From NCBI GenBank assembly GCA_041862375.1, contig JBGVTE010000054.1, positions 11,463-75,462 of the forward strand: a stretch of DNA of 64,000 bases, written 5' to 3'. Made by a program: the position numbers and the translations under genes. The stretch's first letter is position 1; each line of letters starts with the position of its first letter. The notes under the pieces were generated by a model. That model did not search any database, was not told the DNA's origin, and was given only the letters and a program-made list of their open reading frames with translations. Below, piece after piece: positions 27,004 through 35,274 of the stretch. Source of the stretch: WVZL01 sp041862375. GTDB taxonomy: Bacteria; Acidobacteriota; Aminicenantia; Aminicenantales; Aminicenantaceae.

Positions 27004-27025
27004 ATTTGTTAAAAATTGTTATTTT
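26998..27025 (+). promoter_or_regulatory. Possible promoter of the acidic protein gene
   Basis: TTGACA (26998-27003), 16 bases, then TATTTT (27020-27025). A second inverted repeat (ACAATTT, 5 bases, AAATTGT, 27001-27019) lies in the spacer. Confidence 0.4.
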
Positions 27026-27041
27026 TTTTTTGGAGTATAAA

Positions 27042-27362
27042 ATGCAAGAAATTGAAATTTCAAGCTGGATGATTTTAGATGCAATAAAAAAAGTATCAGA
27101 ACCAGTGGAAACGGTTGGCAATCTTCAAAGTGGTCCTTATATGTCTGTTTTCTGCAAGATTGAGGACGACTACTTAGAATTATGCTACAGCGACACATCG
27201 TCTAGCTACTTGAGGCGCTATGAGGACAAGAAAGAATTTGAAATTGCCTTAGACCAGAGGAAAGAAGAAGAGGGAGAAACTCCCTATGAAGAAAATCAAA
27301 ATTTTGAAGAGGATTTTGAGGAAGAAGACAAGTCAAATAATTTCAATTTTGAAGAGGAATAA
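27042..27362 (+). CDS. Acidic hypothetical protein divergent from clpB
   Basis: 106 residues from the ATG at 27042, which has TGGAG seven bases upstream; an upstream TTG at 27006 would lie inside the promoter. The N-terminal two thirds looks like a small globular domain (IEISSWMILDAIKKVSEPVETVG, FCKIEDDYLELCYSD). The last 35 residues are almost all Glu, Asp and Asn, a disordered acidic tail. No family is recognised. Its position across a shared operator from clpB suggests stress-linked expression, but this is inference. Confidence 0.65.
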   Translation: MQEIEISSWMILDAIKKVSEPVETVGNLQSGPYMSVFCKIEDDYLELCYSDTSSSYLRRYEDKKEFEIALDQRKEEEGETPYEENQNFEEDFEEEDKSNNFNFEEE

Positions 27363-27514
27363 TAAAAAGCTTTCTTCACAAAATCTCTGTCATCTGTAGC
27401 CTCTCTTTTCTCCTGATAATAAAATGGTGCCCTGATTGATAAAGCTCATTTTCTAAGTTATATGGCTTCGGCAGGATGTAAAATGAGCAAATCGAAAAGA
27501 TATATTTATATCTG

Positions 27515-30148
27515 TTAACTCTTTTTTTTCTCCAGCTTATCCTGAAGCTGGCTGAGAAAATTCAAAGCATCCAAGGGCGTAAGGGAAGAAAGATCACACT
27601 TTCTGATCTCTTCTTTGAGCTCCCTCAGCATCTCTTGTTCTCTGTCCTCCTTGAATAAGAGAAGCTGTGCTTTATCTCTCTTCCTCTTGGTATGATAGGC
27701 AAGCCTCGGAAGGCCTGACGAATCCAGCTCTTGTTTTTCGAGATTAAAGAGGACCTCTTTGGCTCTCTCTATAACGGTCCGAGGAATTCCGGCAAGTTTA
27801 GCCACCTGAATACCATAGGAGCGGTCAGAAGGCCCTGCAACTATTTTCCTCAGGAAAATAATATCATCCTGGTGTTCTTTTACCGTTACATGGTAGTTTT
27901 TAATTCGCTCTAAAGTTAAAGCTAATTCGGTTAATTCGTGGTAGTGGGTTGCAAATAAGGTCTTGGCACGTATACCTTCTTTTTCGTGGATGTATTCAGC
28001 TACTGCCCAGGCAATACTAAGGCCGTCAAAAGTACTCGTACCTCTCCCTATTTCGTCAAGGAGTATTAAACTCCGAAAAGTGGCATTGTGCAAAATATTT
28101 GCTGTCTCCAGCATCTCAACCATGAAAGTAGATTGACCTACACTCAAAAAATCCATAGCGCCTATTCGAGTAAAAATGCGGTCTATAACACCTATCACTG
28201 CCTGTTTCGCAGGGACAAAGGATCCCATCTGAGCCAATATACAAATGAGAGCCACCTGCCTTAAATATGTAGACTTCCCCCCCATATTTGGACCTGTTAC
28301 AATCAAGATCTGGTCCTCTGCTCTATCCAAATACGTATCATTGGGAATAAATGGTTCATCGTTGGTTATTTCTATGACAGGATGTCTTCCTTCTAGAATT
28401 TTTATTGTATCCCCTGTGTTTACTTCAGGACGAGAATAACTTCGCTGATGGGCTAATTCAGCAAGTGAAGCTAACACATCCAGACAGGCAATATTAGATG
28501 CAATCTTCTGCAATCTATGGCTTTCTTGAGAAATTTTATCTCTAACTTCAGTGAACAGACTGTATTCCAATTCAGCGATTCTCTCCTCTGCATTCAGCAC
28601 TTTCTCTTCATATTCTTTCAGTTCAGGGGTTATGAACCGTTCGGAATTAACAAGAGTCTGTTTCCTGATGTAATCCTGTGGAACTAAGGATAAATTAGGA
28701 TTTGTAACTTCTATATAATAGCCAAAGACTTTGTTATATCGAACTTTAAGTGATGAAATTTTTGTTCGCTTTCTCTCTTTCTCTTCAAGCTGGGAAATGA
28801 ATGTCTTACCTGACCGGCTGATTTTTCTCAGCTCGTCCAGCTCATTGTTATAGCCATCCTTTATAATACCTCCTTCGCTGAGTAAAAAAGCAGGCTCTTC
28901 CAGGATAGATTTATCAACCAGGTTAACAATTTCCTGAGCATTATCCCATCTTTGATGAATGTCTTTTACTATTTTCGCAGAAAAATCTTTGATTACATCC
29001 TGGAGTTGAGGCAGAGGTAAAAGAGACTTCTTCAGAGACACCAAATCTCTCGGATTGGCAACTTCTAGGGATATTTTTCCTGTAAGGCGTTCCAGATCAA
29101 AAATGCCTTTTAATTTTTCACTCAAATCTTGACGTTCAATGGTGTGCTCAAGAAACTCTGCGACTGCATCCAAACGGCTGTTTATTTGGGAACAATCGAG
29201 GAGAGGCTGAAGAAGCCAGCCTTTGAGTAGCCTCCCTCCCATGGAAGTTACAGTGTAATCAATTATATCTAGTAATGAGTCTCTCCTGCTTCCATCTCTT
29301 AAATTTCTAATCAGTTCAAGGTTTTTTATTGTCGTTGCGTCATTAACCATCAGGCTACTTGATGGGATGTAGGAAACTTTATGTATTAAAGAAAGTGAAT
29401 CTTTCCTTACCTTTTTAAGATAGTAAAGCAGCGCTCCAGCTGCAGATACAGCAAGGTCTCTGTCAGCAAGCCCGAATCCTGCCAATGAATTCACCTTAAA
29501 ATGACCGAGAAGGAGGCTCTTAGCCTGGGGGAAATCGAAGGCCCAGGCTTCAACTTGACTTCTGAGTACTGAGCTCATGTTATTTTTGGATAAAATACTC
29601 TTGACTACTTCTTCTTCTCCTTCGGGAAAGATTATTTCTTTAGGTGATACCCTGAAGAGCTCATCGCCTAAAATTCTCTTATCCTGAGAATCACTCTGAG
29701 AGGTCTTCATATCGCCCGAGGCAAGGTCAATCAGAGCTAATCCCCAATTTTCATCTTTCAGGAACAAACTGGCTATAAAAGTATTTTCTTTAGCCTCCCC
29801 AAGCTCCACTTCTACGGCAGTTCCAGGAGTTAACACTTTTACGACATCCCGCTTAACAATCCCTTTAGCTGCTTTAGGGTCCTCCACTTGCTCGCAGATA
29901 GCCACTTTAAATCCTTGTTTTAAGAGCTTGGCTAAATATGAATTAACAGAGTGATAAGGAACGCCGCACATAGGCACTTTTTGTCGCGACGTCAGAGCAA
30001 TCTCTAATACAGGGGATGCAATTTTGGCATCTTCATAAAACATCTCATAGAAATCTCCCAGGCGAAAAAAGAGAAGAGCATCCTGATAATTCTTCTTTAT
30101 CTGGAAATACTGTTCCATCATCGGAGTTGTGGAATTTCTTTTTTGCAT
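27515..30148 (-). CDS. mutS: DNA mismatch repair protein MutS
   Basis: 877 residues. The mismatch-recognition domain contains RLGDFYEMF with the F-x-E wedge motif. Connector, lever and clamp domains follow, then the ABC-type ATPase with Walker A GPNMGGKSTYLRQ, Walker B SLILLDEIGRGTST and FATHYHEL. The C-terminus ends with the short helical dimerisation part. MutS finds mismatches and recruits MutL, encoded at 61.9-63.6 kb. It is a single gene, divergent from pgsA. Confidence 0.97.
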   Translation of the reverse strand: MQKRNSTTPMMEQYFQIKKNYQDALLFFRLGDFYEMFYEDAKIASPVLEIALTSRQKVPMCGVPYHSVNSYLAKLLKQGFKVAICEQVEDPKAAKGIVKRDVVKVLTPGTAVEVELGEAKENTFIASLFLKDENWGLALIDLASGDMKTSQSDSQDKRILGDELFRVSPKEIIFPEGEEEVVKSILSKNNMSSVLRSQVEAWAFDFPQAKSLLLGHFKVNSLAGFGLADRDLAVSAAGALLYYLKKVRKDSLSLIHKVSYIPSSSLMVNDATTIKNLELIRNLRDGSRRDSLLDIIDYTVTSMGGRLLKGWLLQPLLDCSQINSRLDAVAEFLEHTIERQDLSEKLKGIFDLERLTGKISLEVANPRDLVSLKKSLLPLPQLQDVIKDFSAKIVKDIHQRWDNAQEIVNLVDKSILEEPAFLLSEGGIIKDGYNNELDELRKISRSGKTFISQLEEKERKRTKISSLKVRYNKVFGYYIEVTNPNLSLVPQDYIRKQTLVNSERFITPELKEYEEKVLNAEERIAELEYSLFTEVRDKISQESHRLQKIASNIACLDVLASLAELAHQRSYSRPEVNTGDTIKILEGRHPVIEITNDEPFIPNDTYLDRAEDQILIVTGPNMGGKSTYLRQVALICILAQMGSFVPAKQAVIGVIDRIFTRIGAMDFLSVGQSTFMVEMLETANILHNATFRSLILLDEIGRGTSTFDGLSIAWAVAEYIHEKEGIRAKTLFATHYHELTELALTLERIKNYHVTVKEHQDDIIFLRKIVAGPSDRSYGIQVAKLAGIPRTVIERAKEVLFNLEKQELDSSGLPRLAYHTKRKRDKAQLLLFKEDREQEMLRELKEEIRKCDLSSLTPLDALNFLSQLQDKLEKKKS

Positions 30149-30212
30149 CTTTTCCAGGTGACTAAAATTTACTATACCTTCAGAGATTCAATATTTCAAG
30201 AAAAGTAACAAT

Positions 30213-30241
30213 TTGACAATCAATAAAAGCTGTTGTATATC
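30213..30241 (+). promoter_or_regulatory. Predicted pgsA promoter
   Basis: TTGACA (30213-30218), 17 bases, TATATC (30236-30241). Transcription would start only a few bases before the pgsA ATG at 30253, and no ribosome binding site is visible, so the mRNA may be leaderless or nearly so. Confidence 0.45.
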
Positions 30242-30252
30242 TCCCGTAAATA

Positions 30253-30795
30253 ATGAATGCTCCCAATGTGCTCACCGGAATAAGAATTTTTTCAATACCA
30301 CTCCTGGTAGTAGTACTCTTATCTCAATTTAGAGGAAAAGAACTTGTGGCCTTTGCCATTTTTACTATCGCTGCTTTGACAGATATGCTTGATGGATTCT
30401 GGGCACGGCGAAGGAAACAAATTACAACTTTCGGCCAGCTCCTCGATCCGATTGCTGATAAACTACTGATAGCCTCTGCATTTATTTGTCTTGTAGAGCT
30501 GGGAGCTGTTCGCTCATGGATGGTTATCATAATCATAGGAAGGGAGATTGCTGTCACAGGATTCAGAGCGATTGCTTCCTCTAAAGGATACAACATTGCT
30601 GCTTCCTACCTCGGGAAATTCAAAATGGTGTTAGAAACGGTGACTATATGTCTTTTGATTCTAGGGAGAGAGATATTAGGTAAACTATACTTTGTATCTC
30701 AGATTGGACTCTGGCTCGTAATCACTGTGGCTGTCTTTTCAGCAGTAGAATACTACATAAAATTTGGAGCCACAATTTTCTCAAAGGACTCCTGA
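30253..30795 (+). CDS. pgsA: CDP-alcohol phosphatidyltransferase (phosphatidylglycerophosphate synthase)
   Basis: 180 residues. The complete CDP-alcohol phosphotransferase signature DMLDGFWARRRKQITTFGQL followed by LDPIAD is present (DxxDGxxARx8Gx3Dx3D). Four or so membrane spans follow. MNAPNVLTGIRI at the start and the overall length fit PgsA, which makes phosphatidylglycerol phosphate from CDP-diacylglycerol and glycerol-3-phosphate. The 3' end overlaps convergent fabD by 15 bases. Confidence 0.92.
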   Translation: MNAPNVLTGIRIFSIPLLVVVLLSQFRGKELVAFAIFTIAALTDMLDGFWARRRKQITTFGQLLDPIADKLLIASAFICLVELGAVRSWMVIIIIGREIAVTGFRAIASSKGYNIAASYLGKFKMVLETVTICLLILGREILGKLYFVSQIGLWLVITVAVFSAVEYYIKFGATIFSKDS

Positions 30796-31713
30796 TAGGG
30801 CTGCCCTGGTTCTCTCCAAGGTATCTGAATCTTCTACATTAAGTAGGGTAAATTGAGAAGAAAAACTTCGCGCTATTCTTTTTGCCAGTCCTGATAACAC
30901 TCTGCCGGGCCCTAATTCAACGTAAAAACTAATCTTTTTTTGTGTGAGCTTCTCCATTGATTTATACCAGAGAACAGTACGACTCACCTGGCGTTTCAGG
31001 GCATCCCTTGCTTCTCGGCCGTGATGAATGATTTCTGCATCCACGTTGGTGACAATCGGAAACCTTAAATCTCCAAACGAAACCCTGTCTAAATCTGAAG
31101 ACAGCCTCCGTTCTGCTTCCTTCATCAGCTCGCAGTGAAAAGGTGCGCTCACTGGTAATAAAATTGATCGAGATGATTTAATCAACTCTAATGCCTGATT
31201 AACTGCTTCTTTATGACCGGCAATAACAATTTGCTCCTGGCTGTTCCAGTTAGCAATTTCCACTACTCCCTCCCTTATTTCAGCAAGTGCCTTTTCAACT
31301 TCTTCATAGCTTACGTCCAGGACAGCTGCCATAGCACCATTTCCAACAGGTACTGCCTCCTGCATATACTTACCTCTGTTGTGCACAAGAATAAGAGCAT
31401 CATCAATACTTAACGCCCCCGCTGCAACCAGAGCTGAGTATTCTCCTAAACTATGGCCGGCGGCAATAAGGGGTTCAATCCCCATGAGTGTATAGGCGAT
31501 ATAGCTAACAACAAGTATTGCTGGCTGTGTTATTTCGGTTAACCTTAATCTTTCCTCAGGTCCTTCAAAGCAAATTTGAGAAAGGCTAAAGCCAAGAACC
31601 TCATCAGCACGAGCAAAAATTTCCCTGGCCTGAGAGTATCTGTTGAAGAAATCTTTTCCCATTCCTACTGCTTGAGAGCCTTGTCCCGGGAATAGAAAAG
31701 CAGCTCCGCTCAT
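30781..31713 (-). CDS. fabD: Malonyl-CoA:ACP transacylase
   Basis: 310 residues. Loads malonyl units onto acyl carrier protein for fatty acid synthesis. The start FLFPGQGSQAVGMGKDFF, the nucleophilic elbow GHSLGEYSALVAAGAL with the catalytic Ser, the conserved Gln/Arg region HNRGKYMQEAVP and the catalytic-His region VSAPFHCELM are all present. Its ATG overlaps the stop of the SurA-like gene (ATGA). No other fab genes are beside it. Confidence 0.95.
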   Translation of the reverse strand: MSGAAFLFPGQGSQAVGMGKDFFNRYSQAREIFARADEVLGFSLSQICFEGPEERLRLTEITQPAILVVSYIAYTLMGIEPLIAAGHSLGEYSALVAAGALSIDDALILVHNRGKYMQEAVPVGNGAMAAVLDVSYEEVEKALAEIREGVVEIANWNSQEQIVIAGHKEAVNQALELIKSSRSILLPVSAPFHCELMKEAERRLSSDLDRVSFGDLRFPIVTNVDAEIIHHGREARDALKRQVSRTVLWYKSMEKLTQKKISFYVELGPGRVLSGLAKRIARSFSSQFTLLNVEDSDTLERTRAALSGVL

Positions 31714-32525
31714 TTCTGTTCCATTTCACTTTTTTCTATGTTTTTTAAAATATCAGATTTTATTTCGATTTCTGCCTGTTTTTTTAAATTATTTATCCAA
31801 TCGACAATCTGCTTTCTCGTTTTTTCTTGCCTGATTCGTAATTCTATATCATCCAGAAGTTCCATCATGGGGCGGGATTCAATTCCCTTTCTATTCTGGG
31901 AAGGTATATATGTATTCCTGTAGTAAGAGACTATCTCCTCTAAACTCACACTCACACCTCGCCCAAACCTCCGCGATAAAATCTTCTGATAGAGAATTGC
32001 TTCTTTCAGGTAATTCTTTAAATCCTCTTGATCCAAGCCGAATTCGTCAAGCTTTTTTTCAAATTCCCCTAAATCAAACTTTGCAGCCATCTTCTTAAGG
32101 GCAGACTCTAATTCTTCTTCTTTAACGAAGATATCTTCACTTGTGGCATCGATAACAATCTTCTGGTTTATCATCCTTTCCAGTATTAAGAGAAAGCGGT
32201 TTTCTATTTTCCCGTTAAGCTCTTCCTCATAAATACCAAATTTATCAGCAATCTTTATATCAGTTAAAGTAATGACGTGTTCATTAACAACAGCGACAAT
32301 CCTGTCAACAAGCTCCTCAAAACCGCTTGAAGCCGATAGTACATTCCAGAAAGCAAGCAATAAACAAAAAATCAGAGTGCATTTTTGGGGGAAGTATCGC
32401 CGATTCCTGAAGTGAGATAAAAATCGGGTCCACAATTTACAGAGATGAATCAAGTTGGGGGATTGATAGATCCGATACGTATTTCTATCAAGGAGTCGCA
32501 GGCACTTTCTTTTTTTAAAAGACAT
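31710..32525 (-). CDS. SurA N-terminal-domain-like periplasmic chaperone without PPIase domain
   Basis: About 271 residues from the ATG at 32525; a TTG two codons upstream is less likely. A basic extension of about 48 residues precedes a hydrophobic segment (CTLIFCLLLAFWNVLSASS), so export would use an unusually long signal or an anchor. The mature part starts VDRIVAVVNEHVITLTDI, the SurA/PpiC N-terminal hallmark, and continues with helices like SurA_N. No parvulin domain follows. It probably escorts outer-membrane proteins; it overlaps the tamA-like stop and the fabD start. Confidence 0.75.
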   Translation of the reverse strand: MSFKKRKCLRLLDRNTYRIYQSPNLIHLCKLWTRFLSHFRNRRYFPQKCTLIFCLLLAFWNVLSASSGFEELVDRIVAVVNEHVITLTDIKIADKFGIYEEELNGKIENRFLLILERMINQKIVIDATSEDIFVKEEELESALKKMAAKFDLGEFEKKLDEFGLDQEDLKNYLKEAILYQKILSRRFGRGVSVSLEEIVSYYRNTYIPSQNRKGIESRPMMELLDDIELRIRQEKTRKQIVDWINNLKKQAEIEIKSDILKNIEKSEMEQK

Positions 32526-35274
32526 TACCAATTGTTATAAAGGCCAAAACCTTTCTTTCCCCCTCTGGAGCATCTAAATTCCAACCAAGGTCAAAACGCA
32601 CTGGGCCTAGAGGAGTTCGATATCGAATTCCGAATCCTAAGGCATCCTGGAGAGATTTGAAGGCGATGTTCTTCATCTCTGGAAAAATGTTACCTTTATC
32701 ATAGAAGACGGCTCCGTATAAATTTCTTGAAGCTCCAAAAAAAGGGAATCTAAATTCAAAATTTAGCAACAGTAAGGCTTTCCCTCCGACTGGCTTTTGA
32801 GATGTGGGATCTGCTGGTCCCAATTCATCAAAACTTTCTCCACGAAAAGAATTACTTCCTCCTCCAAAAAACCTTTCATGAATGGGTACCCTCCCAGTTC
32901 CAATCCCAAATCTGGCTGTAGTACTGAAGGCAAAACTAGATAAAATTGGTAAAAATTGTTGATACTTCACAAAGTTCTTTAAATAGTCTGACTCTGCATT
33001 AAAAATTGGGTAGGCCCATTCAGCAACAAAGCTTAAAAACGAACCTCTTTCAGGGTTGAAAGGATCATCCCTTCTATCCCAGATAAAGCTTCCTGAAATG
33101 GAAGATGTAGAAAAAGGATGATGCTGACGATCTACCTCAGATTCTGCAATTTCAAGGTTGAAAAGGTTTGTTCTTACCCATCTCAATGTAGCTAATAAAA
33201 TAATGTCTTCTAGCGGGGATTTTATCGCTGTCAAACTTATTCCTCGTCGATTGTAACCGAAGCTTTTCCTCTGTTCCCTCTCCATCCATGCATTAAGCGA
33301 AGATCTCCAAGGCAGTCCAAAAATGTAAGGCTGTTCCCAAGAAATGACACCCCTTTTCTCTTTGAGGCTTATTTGGGCTACTAAGCTGAGCTGAGAAGCT
33401 ATTCCTAAAATATTTCCTCTAATAAACTCAGCTGTTCCTCTAGGCCTTATCACGCTGTCCCAGATGCGAAAAGTATATGGCTCTCTCTTGGTTTCAAGTC
33501 CTATACCTATGCCGAGATAGTTTCTCTTGCCCTCTCTCAATCTAATGATTAAGTTTTCACTGCTAGGGCTAAGAGGAACTTCCTCAATTCTTATCTCTGA
33601 GAAAATTCCGAGCCTCTCAAGTCTTCTCTTTGATTCTACAATTGCATCATAATAGGCATAGTCTCCTTCTTTTATCCTGAGCTCCCTGAAAATAGTACTT
33701 CTCTTTGTTATTAAATTTCCTGTTACAACAATTATCTCAATTTTTACTCTTTTCCCCTCCCTTATGTTAAACCTGAGAGAGGCAATATTGTCGCTTTTTT
33801 TCTCGACATTCACTGCAATTTCCGTTCCTCTGACTCCCTTGTTTAAATAAAAGTTTTCCAATTTTTCAATATCTCTCTGAACATGGGGTCTAAAGAAAGG
33901 GCCCCCCTCAACACTACTGATTTGCTCTAAAATTTTCTTCCGACTAAATAAAGAAGCTCCTTCTACATGAATGCTCTCAATCTTTTCCTGAATTCCCTCC
34001 TCAACATAGTAAACAGCCCTGACCTTCTTTTCCTGCCTGATAAAATTCAAATCAACTCTTGTCTGAGGAAAGCCATGAATCCTGTAGACCATCTCTATTT
34101 CTTTGGGCAACTCGAAAAGCCTTTCACCATCAATCCAGCTTAATAAAGGAATCTTTTTGTTTATTTCGAGCTCTTTTTTAAGTCTATCAGGAGTGAAATA
34201 TTTTATCCCTTCAAAGGCAACATCCTCGATCTTAACTTTATCCCCGGGGCTTACTCCATAGATTATCTCAATCTCATTGTCAGTTCTCTTAATTGAAGAC
34301 TTTACAGTTGCGAAAATATATCCATCTTTTCTAAGAAAGCTAAGAATTTTCGCTTCTCCTTCTGCCAAACCCCACTCTTCAAAAATCCTTTCTTCCCAAA
34401 TTGGCCTAAGAAGCATTATTGGTACCGTAGCTCCCCTTACTATAATATTTATCTTCTCATGAGGATTAATATTAAAAGTAAGATTGACACTCCCCTCTCC
34501 ATCATCAAATCGCGGCTTATCAACCTCTATCAACGCTCTTTGGTACTCCATAAGATGATACATCTTTTCAAGCTGCCTGATATCTTCTTCAACCACAGAA
34601 GGGATATACACTTGGCCTTCTTGACTTTTCATTTTTTTCTTCAGCCTATCTTCAGAGAGAAGGACTTCCCCTGAAAAATAAATCTTTTTTATGAGATACC
34701 TTTTTCCCGGGGATATTTCAAAGTAAACATCGACAGAAGATGATTGAAAGTCATCTTTAGACGTAGCTCGAATCTCAGGGTGAAAATAGCCTTCTTTTTC
34801 CAGAACCTCCTTTAATTCCTCTATCGCCCTGTTTAGCCTTTCCTTAGAAAAAGGGCTATTTTCCCGAAGAGCATACAAAGATTCTCTTAATTTTTTCTCA
34901 GAAATACCATGTTCTCCCAAAAAAGTAATTCCTCGAGTAAAAAGTCTTCTGGATAATAAAAAAGTGAGATGAACATCCTGTTCCCCGCTTTTTAAAACTT
35001 GAATATCCGAAAACAGTCCGGTCTTAAAAATATGTTTTATACTTTCAGATATTTTCTTAAATGAAAATTCCTCTCCTTTCTTTATAGAAATCATCCCTTC
35101 TATATCTTCTCCATTTGTTTGCCCATCCACGTTGATTGTAATTTTAGATATCAGGAGTGAAGAGAATTGTTCAGGGGAAGAGAAAGAATATTGAGACAAA
35201 ATAACAGAAAATGATACGATCAGCAAAAAGAAAAATGTCTTTTTTTTTCTAGAATCTTTTATAAATTTTAACAT
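32515..35274 (-). CDS. Omp85-family outer membrane assembly protein (TamA/BamA type)
   Basis: About 919 residues. The start at 35274 (MLKFIKDSRKKKTFF) is chosen because GGAGGGAAGG lies upstream of it; an ATG eight codons earlier contains that site. The signal peptide ends near YSFSS. Several POTRA domains (about 50-540) precede the 16-strand barrel, which has the RGF-type lid motif FFGGGSNSFRGES and the terminal GFGIRYRTPLGPVRFDLGWNLD. The adjacency to tamB, with 26 bases of overlap, favours a TamA role, but no other BamA is in view, so either assignment is possible. Confidence 0.88.
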   Translation of the reverse strand: MLKFIKDSRKKKTFFFLLIVSFSVILSQYSFSSPEQFSSLLISKITINVDGQTNGEDIEGMISIKKGEEFSFKKISESIKHIFKTGLFSDIQVLKSGEQDVHLTFLLSRRLFTRGITFLGEHGISEKKLRESLYALRENSPFSKERLNRAIEELKEVLEKEGYFHPEIRATSKDDFQSSSVDVYFEISPGKRYLIKKIYFSGEVLLSEDRLKKKMKSQEGQVYIPSVVEEDIRQLEKMYHLMEYQRALIEVDKPRFDDGEGSVNLTFNINPHEKINIIVRGATVPIMLLRPIWEERIFEEWGLAEGEAKILSFLRKDGYIFATVKSSIKRTDNEIEIIYGVSPGDKVKIEDVAFEGIKYFTPDRLKKELEINKKIPLLSWIDGERLFELPKEIEMVYRIHGFPQTRVDLNFIRQEKKVRAVYYVEEGIQEKIESIHVEGASLFSRKKILEQISSVEGGPFFRPHVQRDIEKLENFYLNKGVRGTEIAVNVEKKSDNIASLRFNIREGKRVKIEIIVVTGNLITKRSTIFRELRIKEGDYAYYDAIVESKRRLERLGIFSEIRIEEVPLSPSSENLIIRLREGKRNYLGIGIGLETKREPYTFRIWDSVIRPRGTAEFIRGNILGIASQLSLVAQISLKEKRGVISWEQPYIFGLPWRSSLNAWMEREQRKSFGYNRRGISLTAIKSPLEDIILLATLRWVRTNLFNLEIAESEVDRQHHPFSTSSISGSFIWDRRDDPFNPERGSFLSFVAEWAYPIFNAESDYLKNFVKYQQFLPILSSFAFSTTARFGIGTGRVPIHERFFGGGSNSFRGESFDELGPADPTSQKPVGGKALLLLNFEFRFPFFGASRNLYGAVFYDKGNIFPEMKNIAFKSLQDALGFGIRYRTPLGPVRFDLGWNLDAPEGERKVLAFITIGNVF

